A stretch of 64,000 nt of DNA from Paracentrotus lividus (GCA_940671915.1 CALNVZ010000174.1:76843372-76907371); one strand, 5' to 3'; shown: positions 12,204-24,860, counted from the first letter of the stretch. Notes: generated by a model from the letters alone, not told the origin. Numbers and translations: made by a program.

Positions 12204-12606
12204 GACCGCCTCACACTGTGCGATTTGCTGCGATGCGATTTTTGGAACAAATGACAATTTTCCTTAAATGTGACATATTCCAACATTCAAAATGATCTTA
12301 TGAGATGCAGAAAATGTATTGGAACAATGCAAGCGAAATTTTTTTCCAATGCGATCCTTTAATTGGGAGTAAATGTCAAATTAGCTTAAAGTCGCAAGAT
12401 CGCTGTGACGTCACTGCGATATAGAAACAATTTGATTTTATACAGAGAAGGGGGTTCATAATAGCCGTGAATTACAATTTTATTATTCACAGGAATACCA
12501 AGAACTTTGGACAGCATTAATTTCCTTGTTTTAATGTCCATATCAAATAATATAAAAGTTTTCTCAAAAATCGCATCGCAGCAAATCGCACAGTGTGAGA
12601 TGGGCT
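12204..12606. mobile_element. MITE with TTAA target-site duplication (piggyBac-type)
   Basis: The left end is TCACACTGTGCGATTTGCTG followed by CGATGCGATTTTT. The right end (12566-12602) is its reverse complement, about 38 bp of TIR. TTAA flanks both sides (12200-12203 and 12607-12610). TTAA duplication is characteristic of piggyBac-superfamily transposases; the ends here are not otherwise diagnostic. No coding sequence, so non-autonomous. Confidence 0.75.
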
Positions 12607-12859
12607 TTAAGGACAAAGTTGATGATGAATTTTGAAGGGGGAACCAAACAAAAATGATAATTCTATGAAGATGTGATATGATTAAAACTGCTCAGTAACT
12701 TTAATAAGCATATCAAATTTAAATGTACAGGATCAAATGGCCGATATTAATAATTAATGTGCTATACTAACCCCCAGAATGAGTAAAATAAAAAATAATG
12801 AGGGAGTTTTTCTACTGAAGTGATATTATCCTTTGCACATATATCATTTTGCAATTTTT

Positions 12860-13740
12860 ATGCCTCCGCGACGAAGTCTCGCTGGAGGCATTATGTTTTC
12901 AGGTTGTCCGTCCGTCCGTCCCACTTTCGTTCTCACGATAACTTAAGAACCGTTTGACGGATCATCTTCATTCTTGGTACATGTGTGCATACTGAGGTGA
13001 CAATGATCTGATTAAATTTTGGGGTCACGAGGTCAAAGGTCAAAGGTCACAGAGGTCAATAAATAGGTGAAAATAGCTTGTTCTCACAATAACTCAGGAA
13101 TTGTTTCAGTAATCATCTTCATACTTGGTACATGTGTGCATACAGGGATGAAAATGATCTGCTCAGATTTGGGGGTCACAAGGTCAAAGGTCACAGAGGT
13201 CAATAAATAGGTGAAAATAGCTTGTTCTCATGATTACTCAAGAACCGTTTGACGGATCATCTTCATTCTTGGTTCATGTGTGCATACTGAGGTAACAATG
13301 ATCTGATTAGATTTTGGGGTCATGAGGTCAAAGGTCACAGAGGTCATTAAATAGGTGAAAATAGCTCATTCTCACAATAACTCAAGAACCGTTTTACTAA
13401 TTATCTTATTATTTAGTACATGTGTGCATTCTGGGGTGGCAATGATCAAAGAAGATTTTGGGTTCACAAGGTCAAAGGTCATTGAGGTCAAATAGGTTTT
13501 AAAAAGCTTGTTCTCATGATAAGTCAACAACCATTAAATGACAGATCATCTTCATACTTGGTACATGTGTGCATACTGGGGTGACAATGATCTGATTAGA
13601 TTTTGTGTTACAAGGTCAAAGGTCAAGTCAAAGGTGTCTGTGTATAAATGAAAGTGAATAGATGAATGTGTCATATATTTCTGATCTGGCAATGGCGGAG
13701 GCATAAATTTCAACCGTGCGCGGTCGAGGATTCATCTAGT
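12860..13740 (+). mobile_element. Helitron-like non-autonomous element with internal tandem repeats
   Basis: The order of parts is: a 5' palindrome (12860-12892, ATGCCTCCGC ... GCTGGAGGCAT); a (GTCC)n stretch at 12906-12922; about five ~145-155-bp units with TTCATACTTGGTACATGTG, AATGATCTG and AGGTCAAAGGTCA; an inverted copy of the first arm (GGCGGAGGCAT, 13694-13704); hairpin ACCG-TGCG-CGGT (13713-13724); 11 nt; then CTAG at 13736-13739 followed by T. A hairpin followed at this distance by CTRR-T is the known Helitron 3' terminus. The 5' TC end is not clear. Confidence 0.65.
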
Positions 13741-13770
13741 TAATATTTTCTTCATATTTGACATTTACAG

Positions 13771-13956
13771 GGTGGAAAGACAGAAGAAGGACAAACCCAA
13801 GCTGGAGAAGAAAGTAAAGCAACAGAAAGCCCTGCAGCTGAGCCAGCACCATCAGCAGCAGCAGCAGCGGCCAGCCCTGCCCCACCACAAGAAGCTGGGA
13901 ATGAGCCTAACGCAGCAGCCACGGAAGCAGCAAGCCAAGATGACAAACCTACCCAG
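13771..13956 (+). CDS. CBM48-linker protein, exon 3 (Ala/Pro/Glu linker)
   Basis: Acceptor TTTACAG and donor GTATAAAG bracket 62 codons, phase 0 to 0. The frame starts GGKTEEGQTQAGEES, runs through an eight-Ala tract and ends ASQDDKPTQ. It is disordered, acidic and Pro/Ala-rich, matching exons 4-8. A second frame across the same DNA is also open and basic (Lys/Gln-rich), but it disagrees in phase and composition with neighbouring exons and was not chosen. Confidence 0.75.
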
Positions 13957-14624
13957 GTATAAAGCTACAGTTACAAATGTTCGCACAAACTATGCGTTTG
14001 CACAAATCTCTGGAGTTTGTAAAAGATGGAGCTTCCTTTCCCATGGCTTTCTTACGATGTTCGTACCATCGTCTTATGAAAGGGGGGTTTTGTACGATGT
14101 TCAATAAAATCTTGTCAAGACCATCAACCAATCTTCAAACTTACAAACTGTCTGTGAGCTTTGGTTTCCTACTGCCTGCTTATTCTTACGAAATGGTCTG
14201 AAAATGGTTCGCGGCTTAAGTTTGATAGATTGGTTTATTTTAAATGACTGCTAAGGGAGCAATTCGGGGCCTGACCTTATTTTGTTTTTAGGGAGCCAGC
14301 CGGGCTCCTTAAGCACTGTTATAGGGAATCCGCAGGGGTTTCAGGGAGCCCAAGTTATCATGTCTGTTTTTATTTTTTTGTCATAATAATGGTAAAAAAT
14401 ATACATACCCGGTAAAAAAAAAAAATCCATTTAAATAATGATTAAAGTGCTGGTTAGAAATAGCGTTTTTCGTGGCTAATACTAAAAAAACTTAGGGAGC
14501 CAGCTGGGCTTTTTCAATTACTTTCTGAGGAGCCCACCAAAGTTTTAGGGTGCCAACGGCCACCGAGCTCCTGTTAAAGTCAAACTCTGCAATTGTTTAG
14601 GAGTGATCAGGGGCTTATGACTTT

Positions 14625-14740
14625 CAGTCCTATCACAGGGACTTGGTACTGGGGATTGATGCCATACCAAAGGACATTAGCACATTAACTTGCTTTCTAA
14701 CCAGGGATATCCCCATCATGAGACTTCCGCTCATGGCCCT
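14625..14740 (+). repeat. Dispersed repeat copy (matches 4340-4520)
   Basis: Shares GACTTGGTAYTGGGGATTRA and a CCAAAGG-CA block with 4390-4440. Class unknown. Confidence 0.45.
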
Positions 14741-14750
14741 AACATATAAT

Positions 14751-15217
14751 GTATTTGTGGAAATATTCGCGGTACATCAATTTTCACGAATTTCGCGCAA
14801 AGAGCAGCAGGCGCGAATTTAAAAACCCGCGAATATATAGGCATGATTTCCTATGCATGTATTGAATGGGTTCAATTGCCAGCTTACGAACATGCAGCGC
14901 GAATTTAAGAACCCGCGAATATGTTTTGAGGCCGCTCAGCGCGAAATATTAATTACGCAAAAATATCCGCGAATACAGTATATTGTATTTGTGGAAATAT
15001 TCGCAGTACATTAATTTTCGCGAATTTCGCGCAAAGAGCGGCAGGCGCGAAATTGAAAACCTGCGAATATGTAGGCATGATTTCCTATGCATGTATTGAA
15101 TGGGTTCAATTGTGAGTTTACAAAACATGCAGCGCAAATTTAAGAACCTGTGTACATGTTTTGAGGCCGCTCAGCGTGAAAAATTAATCGCGCGAAAATA
15201 ACAGCGAATACAGTACA
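14751..15217 (+). repeat. TTCGCG-rich repeat, tandem pair of ~234 bp
   Basis: GTATTTGTGGAAATATTCGC begins at 14751 and again at 14985. Each copy runs through GAATTTCGCGCAAAGAGC, GCATGATTTCCTATGCATG and GAGGCCGCTCAGCG to GCGAATACAGTA. The CpG-rich sequence stands out from the intron. An inverted copy lies at 10721-10945. Confidence 0.85.
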
Positions 15218-16639
15218 TGTAATTAGTAAACCATGTTGCTGGCAGCATCAGAAACTATTGAAAAGTGCTACCTTTGCATCTGGCTATATTAAACTTGGGT
15301 AAAAATGTTTTCCTTCCCACAGCAATTTACCTTAAGTACTTCTCTCTTGTTAAAATAATAATATCCCACTTTGTATACTCAGAGCAGTAACTTGTCCATC
15401 CTCATCAGATTGCTACATGTATGTTAATATTCTACCAGTACTATTAACCTACCTGAACATAGCAAATGATCCTATCAGATTAATTTCTTAATACATACCA
15501 TACATAAAATATGTTTGCTACAATTTTATTTGAATGTAGGTGGGAGAATATGAGGACATATTTGATGAGTTTTATTCCAATTCATTATGACCTTATAGGC
15601 TTTCAGGTACTTGTATTCAACTTTTATTAGCATGTCTTAGGCAGACAGTGAAAACAGTGAAACAGTGCTGAATGTACTCAAAACAAGTGAGAGGCAATTC
15701 AACAAGTAAAATCGTCCTTACCCTCTACTCCCTCTTGTAATTTTACATTACACATTTCATTAAGCACTTGATTTCTCTGATCTCTTAATTTGTGTATGAT
15801 GTAATACTGTAGGAGGTGATGAAGTCGGCTAATCATTCCTTTGCAGGAATACAGGATGTAATTTGCGGCAGGACATATTAACCTAGAAGGCCAATTTTTA
15901 ATTCCTGTCGCCCCTATCATGTTGGAATGTTGTGTGGAATTGCACGTAGTTACCGATCCCCGCAAACTCGGGGAAACATTCGTGTAAAGCATTAATCTGT
16001 AATTACATAGACATGAGCCCTGTGTGGCTAATATCAGGGCGATAAAAGTTTAAAGGTTAATTGAGTTCTGATAATTACTGAACATACATTGTCAGACTCA
16101 ATTGAGTATGTATGAGAGCATGTGGCTCTGAAAATGGGCTATGGATTCTGGAAAAAAAGACTTCTACCGGTAATTACAAATAATGACATCTGCCAAACAA
16201 TTTATTAGTAGAAGAATTATGATTTATTCCCCCAAAAAAATTAACTTGGAAAGTTTAATTCCATTCTAGATTTTGCTATTTACCTGAACTTGACAACAAC
16301 TTTTAGACAGAGTTTTTCATCCGTGATTAGCTTTTTGAAAAAGCGCAGTGGAAGGTAGACTTATTATATTACAAAGAATGATATTTTACCAACAATTTTT
16401 AGTCAAAGAGATGAAATTTATCTTAGAAAAGTTTCATCCTGTTTTACCTTTTGCTGCATATAAATGTACCTGAACTGGACAAAATCTTTCAGAGAGTTCT
16501 TTCTTTTTTTGGTTTGTTAATAGCTTTAATGCATAGTTTTGTCACAGTACGTGTTAGGATTATATCTTGAACTTAAGGGATCCTAACATTAATATTGTCT
16601 GGGGTGGGTTGACTCATGTAGCAATCACTCATTTCCGCT

Positions 16640-16900
16640 CGGCTCCCTAGAAACATGTAACAACATTAATATTGGATGACATTAAAGGAGACATCACCAC
16701 AAAATGTGTTAATGAGGTGGGGTTGTAATAATACCATGTTTAAGCCGAAAAAAGTAATTTATGTACTTGATTTTCGCTAAGCTCCCTAGAAACATGTAAC
16801 AACATTAATATTGGATAACATTAAAGGAGACCTCACCACAAAATGTGTTAATGAGATTGGGTTGTAATAATACCATGTTCAAGCTGAAAAAAGGGTAATT
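16640..16900 (+). repeat. Two-copy tandem duplication, ~139-bp unit
   Basis: CTCCCTAGAAACATGTAACA starts at 16643 and 16782. Both copies continue with ATTAATATTGGAT, ATTAAAGGAGAC and CACAAAATGTGTTAATGAG. Confidence 0.85.
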
Positions 16901-19651
16901 TAGGTTCGTGATAATATGCAAAGAGTATTCTGGGTAATATGAACAATCGGCATGCTTTATGAGGTATGGATGATTTGTGTGAATCCAATTGACTATTCTC
17001 CATTTCATATACACCAAGTAACAATTATTCCCTTCAAGAATAATGTATCAAGAGGTTTACTGGCAGTTTGGGATGATGCAATTTGTCATGATCAATTGGG
17101 AAATGTTTATCTGAGTAATCAAGACTTTCTATTTGTAAGCAAAGTAATGCAACAATGATGATGTGGATTGTGGTAATATGACTTGCATTTAATTTAACCA
17201 GTCAGTGCACACTCTGACATTGGCAAATGTTCATGAGGAAAATCAAAACCTTAAATGCTCCTGGTGTTAAGAAAACATATCGATGAATGACGATGTTGGG
17301 TTGTGGTTTAATAGCATTTGATTTCTAACCAGTCACCACACAGACTTGCCTTGAGAATGTGTTTCTTCTTGATTGTCTTCCTATTCATGCAACCTATACC
17401 ACGAAAGATTCTGTGAGTCATGTTATGACGTTGTCGGTTAAGAATCTGCAAACAGCCCTGTCTCATCGTGACTTTCGTCATACTCAAAGGAACAGTGACA
17501 TGGATGATAATACAGGATAAGCCTTCTAACATGTTTTTTATTATGACATTGATCTGGTAAAAAAAATTACTTGCCAGGGATGATGCTTGCCAATGAATTG
17601 TTAAGAATGATTTACCTCTGAAAAGTTGTATTTTTAGAAACTTTTTAATACCATTTTCAAAGCTTCATTTTCAGTGTAATTTCGACGAGCTTAAATTTGA
17701 AACGGAAAATATTTTATTTTTGAATGTTACATGTACTATTCATTTATCTTTTTTTGCATATACATGTAGGCCTAAATATATATCTCTTGATATTTTCTTC
17801 ACCAAGAAATGGTAGATATTTCACACCTCAACGATATGTCTGCCACAGTGTGAAACTTACACTACAGAAATGAGGTCAAATACACAAATAGCTCTGGGAA
17901 AAGAAAAAAAATCAATAATTTTGACACTTCAAAAAGATATTTGCTCTATTTTCTCTAAACAACCTTTACAATTATTAATTACTTGCAATCAATATTTTGC
18001 TGTATGGTGTAGGCCTTGCAGTATAGATGTTGTCTCCTCAAATGTAAATGAAGACAGTTTTGCTCATGTTTACCTTATTTATGCTAAATCATAAATGAAC
18101 CGTCTAGTTTAAATTTGTCTCATGTTGTATTACTCATATTGATCATTATTTGATTCACATCAATTCAGGATTTTAATTTGAAAACTCATAGGAACTGTGA
18201 AAAATATGTTATTAGAGGAAATTCGGAAGGGTTTCAGAGCATGATTGCTCGTCTATTTGTTTGAGATATACATTTATGTCATGAATCTCATTTGTGTCAC
18301 TACATGCAGTGGCAGATCCAGCATTTGAAAATAGGGCCGGGTGGGGGGGGGGGGCATCTGATTTTTACATGTACAGTCAATCAGTGTTTTTCAAATTAAA
18401 GCAGGCACACGCCCCATCTGCACCCACCTGAATCCACCAATAACATTTATAAAGTAGGCATACTATGTAGGATGGAATTGAAAAAAAATTGTGAAGTCTC
18501 TTTACACATATCCCTGAGTATTTCTGTTACAGACTTGATTTCCTACCACCCAGTTTGACATAAGTACTTTCTTTTCTTATACAATGAAACAATGTCCTCA
18601 AACAAAAAGGAAAGGAAATCTGTATGTTATTGGTACAAATTAACCCTCGTCCACCTTGGGTGTCTAAAAGAACATTTTCCATACTCCAGGGGTAACTTGC
18701 ACAGGGGGTTCTCAGCATGGTCACTCAACAATTTTCACAGCGGGCGTCAAGCAGTTCCTATTCTCCACCAATAAATGCCCATTTGGAAGGGATAGCACGG
18801 CTTGTTTGTGAGGGTAATTGGTCATGTGACAACGTGGAAGTGACACAACAGAGAGATATTATATGTTGGAATGTTTGGTATTCAGGAGTGCTTATTTCAC
18901 TTAGATATGAAATCTATTCACAGCATCCCCTCTCCCCGTCTCCTTGGTTGCCTAGCAACTGCCAGTGATGCCTGAGATATGGAGATTACTATTAAAATTA
19001 GGCATTTTCTCTGGAGGACAAGATCGTTTATTTATGATCAAATATACCAAGATGTGAGAAAGCTCAGCCCTTGGGAAATTATTTATTTGAGGATTGGCAA
19101 TTAAAGCACTTTGTTCATTCCACACACAGTACAATGATAATTACATTTTACTTTTTGTGACATTCATAGGGAGTGAAGATCCAAAAGACAAAAGGACAAC
19201 TTTTACTTTTATGACCGTTGCTGTAAATAACTTTTTACAATGTATCAAAAAGCTTCTTTAATTCACAAAGTAAAATGTTTAAGATTCTGCATCATTACTT
19301 AAAGACGTCACCATTACCAGTTGCTCTCTCTCTGACGTATAAGAGTTGTCCAATCCTCTTAGTCTTGAACATGAAGTTTGAGCTGTGCCAGAGAGGAAAG
19401 TTCCACTTTAAATGGCAGCTGGTGGAACAATCTTTTCCTTGATCGATCGCTGCCTGGCTGGCTGTTTGCCACATTCAAGCCTGAGCTAATCAGATGAACT
19501 TTTCCTAAACCCAACATCCATGCTCAGACAAGACCGTCTTTTGTCTGGTGCACATGCAACGGTTTTGCGTTGAAGCCGCCATGCCGAGGTCGTGCGTGTG
19601 TCTGGCACCCCTCTTTTTCATGCACAGAAGGTGCAGTGATAACATCACACT

Positions 19652-20058
19652 TTGGTGCGTTCATTGTCGATTTTGAAATTTAAACAGGAACATGAATCAT
19701 GATATGAAATGCAAGTACAAAAAACAACTATATAGAGAAAACAAGTGTTGTGTTCATAATTCCAATTTCTTGTCACAAGTATGAACGTTTTACAGATCTC
19801 CATTCTGAGGAAAATTTAAACTTCGAAAAAGGCGCCTTCGGAAGATGATCAGCTTCGATTTTATGACCATCATGACATTGAGCATTTCAAATGAAGTAAG
19901 CTGTGCAGACAGCAGGGAATTTAAAGACAACCCACGTGCATTTTTCGACTATGAACGATGCACTGTTGATCCGGATTGTATTTTGTGTTTTTGCAATTGC
20001 ATTTTGTATTATGATTCATGTTGATGTTTAAATTATGCTTTCGACCATGAACGCACCC
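19652..20058. mobile_element. Foldback MITE, ~65-bp TIRs
   Basis: GGTGCGTTCATTGTCGATTT with ATGAATCATGATA near 19654-19710 is the diverged reverse complement of 19990-20057 (ATTATGATTCATGTTGATG ... CGACCATGAACGCACC). No coding potential. Confidence 0.7.
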
Positions 20059-21216
20059 TTAGAAGAAAGAACAGCTTGGCCACTCTTCTTGAGTGAGCAT
20101 TAAGCCGGTACTTTCCATATAAGGTGAAATCAGGTTAAGAGCGTGTTAGAGGACCAATGGCATAGAGATACATTTGAATTATATCTAGTCTAAATATAAT
20201 CAATTAAAAAATGTAGGGCCTCTATACATACCGACTGAATGGAAGGCAAATCATACTTTGATTCCTGCTATTTTTTGCCTATAGGATAAAAAAATATAGT
20301 CAACCAGTTCTACTATTCAGTCAGATATAGCCTACATGTGACTCTTTTATTGTAAGGTTCAAATTGGCAATATCTCTTTTCAAAAGTTATTTCCAAGTGA
20401 ATTATTATGGTACATTATTGTATTTCACTATATATACTCTATCTACAGAACTTCCCTAAGCCTTTAATTAATAATACATTGCATCACATTTCTTTATTAC
20501 TGTAATTCCTACTGCAGGGGTCTTGCTAAATGTTTTTGAAGGAGGTAATTTCAAATTTATAGGAGGTACCATCATTGCAAGGGAGCGAAGCAACCAAGGG
20601 TTGAGAGGGGGATTATTTAGGAATTATTGGTGGTTAGAAACAAGTGAATAGGCAGCAATTTTTACTGGTTACCTGCCTTAAATGACAGCCCTGCTACTGC
20701 ATCATGAAGTTGCCATCATGTGATAATGGAATGGGCAAAAAAGTCACGTTTTTTATTTGTCAACCCCACTTTTCAACCTTAATTTCACTTTGGCGTTTTA
20801 AATTTAGAATGTAATATCTTGGTAATTTAGGCCTAGAGATTTGATGGTTAACCACTGGAATTCCAATAATAAGATGGATCCAACCCTCATGTAATTTCAG
20901 TTTCACATTTACGCCCACATGTAGTGACAGCAAACAGTCACCCATGCCTTTTCTGTCTCTTTGGCTGTATGTGCCACATGCCAAAGCAATATAAACATTC
21001 AAATAATAATATTACAAATGGAAAAAGTACAAGTAAACAAAGACTCAGGGACAAGAGAAGAGTAAGAATATTTGCTTCAATTGTTTATGATTTCCATGTA
21101 TTTTATAAGGTATGTAAACATGGCAAATGGACATTGATTATTTACAACATTCTTGTACAGAACACTTAAAATTCCCATTTTCCACTGTACACTTTATCCA
21201 CTGATGTTGACACAAT

Positions 21217-21622
21217 ACAGACCTGCCAACAAAAAAATCGTATTCCGTACTTTTTCTATCCTCTTTCGCTTCTTAAGGGGGTACTAAGATCTATAGATGT
21301 CTATGAATGCACATCACCATCATGCCATACTACATCGCACCTGTCTTCATAGAAAACATTTAATTGTTCAATGAATTGTCTATGTCCCTCATTTACCAGA
21401 ACGAATGCCTTTGGTGCAGGGGTGACACACTTGTCAAAATGTTTGGCATATTTACCTTGTTTTCTATTGAAAATAATTGAATAATAAAAGGTTTTCAGGT
21501 CGACAGGTGGACCATGGGGATTGACATTTTTATGATCTGAATAATTATTGACATTTAATGAGTTTGGTACCCCTTATCCAAATGAAAAAAACAAAAATAC
21601 GATTTTAGGTTGGCAGTACTGA
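21217..21622. mobile_element. Foldback MITE with GCCAAC ends
   Basis: The left end ACAGACCTGCCAAC...AAATCGTA and right end TACGATTTTAGGTTGGCAGT are inverted repeats of about 30 bp around a 400-bp body. Non-coding. Confidence 0.65.
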
Positions 21623-22021
21623 CAATATGATTATGTTACAACTGAATATGTGTCATATGCAATGCTTTGTTATGTCTGAATGGGATAGATAATGAAAGAA
21701 AGGCACTTTTACAAGTGCATGCATGCCTACCTGAGGAAGATTTGATAAATTTTTGAGATGATAGGATTTGAAGGGCTGTGACCCTTCAGGGCAAGACACT
21801 TCCAAGTGGTTTATTGAATGTGATTTTATGTGTTGCTGGATCTATGTCATGTGATCAAGTGGTCATGTGACCCACTTGTCTCTGAACCTCTCAGACATGA
21901 GCATGTGTTGTCAAGTGCCTACTTTAAATATGATCTTAGTTTGAAATGCTCTTGGGTACAAAGTACAACCCTTCTGTGCTGGATTTAAGAAATTGGAATG
22001 AAGCATTTCATTACTATATTA

Positions 22022-22043
22022 CTGTTGTTGTTGTTGTTGTTGT
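22022..22043 (+). repeat. (TTG)n microsatellite
   Basis: About seven GTT/TTG triplets, followed by T- and G-runs to 22082. Confidence 0.9.
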
Positions 22044-22213
22044 TAATTTTTTTTTTTTAGATGACTTGGTTGGGGGGGGGGGGCAAGAAGCAAGAATTCC
22101 CAACCAAACCTTTAATATTAGTTACATTAAGGGATTCAAAGTAAAATCCTGGTATGAATGAATAAGCTACATAAAAAACTTCTTTCTTAAATATGACTTT
22201 TGTTTTTGTATAG

Positions 22214-22288
22214 GAACCAGCTGAAGTGAAACCAGCTGAGGAAACAACAACCAAAGATGTAGCCCCTGTAGTAGAGCCCCCAGCAGAG
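22214..22288 (+). CDS. CBM48-linker protein, exon 4 (PE-rich linker)
   Basis: Acceptor TTTTTGTATAG and donor GTAAGT enclose 25 codons, phase 0 to 0. The peptide begins EPAEVKPAEETTTKD and ends EPPAE. It is the same acidic P/E/A/T/V composition as the flanking linker exons, with a PEVK-like motif. Confidence 0.8.
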
Positions 22289-23772
22289 GTAAGTCCTCAG
22301 CCTGCTCATAGGATAGAAAAATAATTTTTTGTATTATTTATAACTTTTTAGTTTTTTTTATCTGGAAATAAACGTTCTGGTTGTGGTTTGATAAATATTG
22401 TCTTCTTTGGAAAGCCTCCCTATCAAGGTCCCATCCTGTTTCCTCAAAATTTACAATAAGAGGAAATATTTAGGAAGAATTTAATTTTTATAATATACTT
22501 CCAAATTGTGCGAATTGTACTATTGTTGTAATTAATTTAGATATTTGAGGCTACCTTAAAGGGTGATAGAGGATGTTCTCTATTTTCCAATTAAAATACC
22601 AGTTATTTCATTGTTTCATAATAATATCTCCATGCCAATATCCAAATATGATAAAAATTGTTCTACTGAAAGCCTAATTTTCTGTCTGTTCGATCTGAAG
22701 GTTTTAACAGAGGCTTATAATGGGGATATATTCTTGTCAATGATCTTAATTACTTGAGATAAATGGAAGACATGCCTTTAAAAGTAAGGTTATGTTAACT
22801 CTAGCCTTTTGGCATTGAATATTCCCAAATAAAGTCACTCAGCATACATTGCAGATCACTACTCAAATTCTATCATTTCATTTAAATTCTTTTTTAAAGT
22901 ATGGAAAGGGCAAATGTATATTTATGGTAGCAGGTATAACACTAAAAGTAGTCTGGTAGGTGGAAAGAACGATAATGCAACATATACCTGACCTGCTTTT
23001 ATGTTGATGCACTGAAGCCAATAAATGCAGGAAATTTATCATCACCATGACAACCTATGGCACAAGTATGAGATTGTGACGTCAGAAGTAGACATGGCAT
23101 GAAGAAACAAACCGAATTAAAAAAAAAAATATATGAAATCACACTCGTACTTCAGCTGTGCATCATTAGCAGACAAGGGAGCAAGAGAAAATAATTTTGA
23201 CACATTAGAAAATTTTATTTTAAATTTGAGCTTTGAATCTTGAATACTTTTTTTTTTCGAATCGCTGATTTACCTGTCAAATCTCAGATATTGAACATTT
23301 ATGTAACATTAAAAAAAAAAAAAACAGCTACAACAAAAACAAACGTAGTCTGACTTATTCATTGCAAGCATCATTTCCTCAGGAAAACAATTATAAATTA
23401 TTGCTAATTGTTCTATGATTTTGTTTGGATGCAAAAGCCATTGGTTGCTGTGGCAAACTTATATTGAAATTAGTAAAAAGTGGTATAATTGTGAAATTTT
23501 CTGTCATGCACATTTAGTTTGAAGAGATATGACATATAATAATTGGAAAAAAAAATGTATGTTGAAAATTAGAAATATATAAATTAGTAGTTTCATCGTA
23601 ATTTCTTCCACGAAAAGACAGAAAAGTCTTCCATGAAAAGACAGAAAAGTCTTCTTTAGAAAAGATATAATTTCTTTAGTAGTGTGTATTATTTTGTAGT
23701 GTCTAAATTGATTGAAGTCATATCTATTTAAAATGTAATATTCCATTCTTTCTCATCTTTTCTCTTGTAAAG
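22289..23772 (+). other. Intron 4 of the CBM48 gene
   Basis: 1.5 kb, AT-rich. The only structure seen is a direct repeat of about 21 bp at 23610-23655 (GAAAAGACAGAAAAGTCTTC twice). Confidence 0.7.
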
Positions 23773-24555
23773 GTTGAGCAGAAATCATCAGAACCTGCAC
23801 CCGAGGAACCTAAGGCAGAAGAAGCAGCATCACCCGAACCTGTGTCAACAGAACCATCTAAGACTGAGGCAGTACCAGCAGAACCTTCATCAGTACCAAC
23901 CACACCAGCAGAGGAACCTGCTGCAGCACTGGTTGAACCTGAGCCAGTTAAAGAGGAAGCACCTTCAGAACCCACCCAACCAGAACAGGTACCATCAGAA
24001 CCAGAACTAACACCTGTTGCACCTGTTGTAACTGCACCTGCACCTGCAGAACCCGAATCCCCTGCACCAGTTGAAACCACCCCTGAGGAACCAGCAGCAC
24101 CTGCCGTCCAAGAACCATCCAAACCAGAACCAGTTGAAGCAGAATCCCCTCCAGAACCCACACCGGAGCCTGTAGCAGTACCCACACCAGCCCCAGTAGA
24201 AGAACCAAAATTGGAACCAACTCCTGAATCAGAAACGGTTGTAGCAGAACCCACTCCAGAACCTACTCCAGAACCCACTCCAGAACCCACTCCAGAACCC
24301 ACTACAGAACCCACTCCAGAAGCCGCTCCAGAACCAACTCCGGAACCAACTCCGGAACCAACTCAAGAACCAACTCCAGAACCAACTCCAGAACCCACTC
24401 CAGAACCAACTCCAGAACCAACACCAGCCCAGTCAGAGCCAGAAGCAGTTCCAGCAGAACCAGCACAGGTTTCTAAAGATGCTCCCTCTGAAACCCCAGA
24501 AACACCCCAAGAACCCATGAATGTTACTGCACTTGAACAATCAGATTCTGTAGAG
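23773..24555 (+). CDS. CBM48-linker protein, exon 5 (261-codon PE/PTPE repeat exon)
   Basis: Acceptor CTTGTAAAG and donor GTACAC bracket 783 nt, phase 0 to 0. The frame begins [17 protein letters not shown] and is almost wholly P, E, A, T, V and S. From 24248 to about 24430 the DNA is a 12-bp minisatellite giving (PTPE)n with scattered variants. There is no folded-domain signature, and the acidic proline-rich chain should be extended and disordered, like titin PEVK segments (analogy, not homology). Retaining the downstream intron adds only Val-His before TAA at 24562, so a truncated isoform without the CBM is possible. Antisense Gly/Ser/Val ORFs over this exon are shadows. Confidence 0.85.
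24248..24430 (+). repeat. 12-bp coding minisatellite (PTPE repeats)
   Basis: About 15 tandem copies of GAACC(A/C)ACTCC(A/G)-type 12-mers within exon 5. Indels of whole units keep the frame, so length polymorphism is expected. Confidence 0.9.
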
Positions 24556-24860
24556 GTACACTAACTTGCAATCACATAATTTGGTTCATTTGACTTAGCT
24601 TCTCTTTGCACTCTAAACATAATTAAAAAAAGAAAAAACTTTTTTAGTTTCTCTATGTGAAAGTAATGCATGCTTTTAACAGTTCAGTCCTTTTCAGATC
24701 TTCTAACATTTGTCCCACCTAGAAAAGCTGTATAAGGCATTTATTAAGAAGAAAGACATCCATTGATTTTCATTGAAAATTTCATGAAAATATCGTATTA
24801 TAACCAAGAACTCTCATAAAGATGCCTGAACCAATTTTTTTAAAATAAATTTTATTTTAG

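Larger units (their letters stand above)
11502..13770 (+). other. Intron 2 of the CBM48 gene
   Basis: 2.3-kb intron carrying a TTAA-flanked MITE (12204-12606) and a tandem-repeat element (12860-13740). The latter ends only 30 bp before the exon 3 acceptor. Confidence 0.65.
13957..22213 (+). other. Intron 3 of the CBM48 gene
   Basis: 8.3-kb intron, the largest. It holds the TTCGCG-rich tandem pair (14751-15217), a 139-bp duplication (16640-16900), a GTGGCAGATCCAG-type repeat near 18307, two foldback MITEs (19652-20058 and 21217-21622) and a (TTG)n tract (22022-22043). An in-phase GTGGGAGAATATGAG stretch at 15540 lacks a donor and is not annotated. Confidence 0.6.

Noticed and set aside
13772-13960. 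Lys/Gln-rich frame over exon 3
   Set aside because: Open, but out of phase with exons 2 and 4 and unlike the acidic linker; the phase-0 frame is preferred.
15540-15591. In-phase exon candidate reading VGEYEDIFDEFYSNSL then stop
   Set aside because: It has an acceptor but no donor, and the stop comes after 16 codons. Possible only as an alternative terminal exon, with no poly(A) support nearby.
23724-24314. Long minus-strand Gly/Ser/Val ORF (196 codons)
   Set aside because: It is antisense to the PTPE repeat exon, and its composition is just the complement of the 12-bp minisatellite. No splice or start context of its own.
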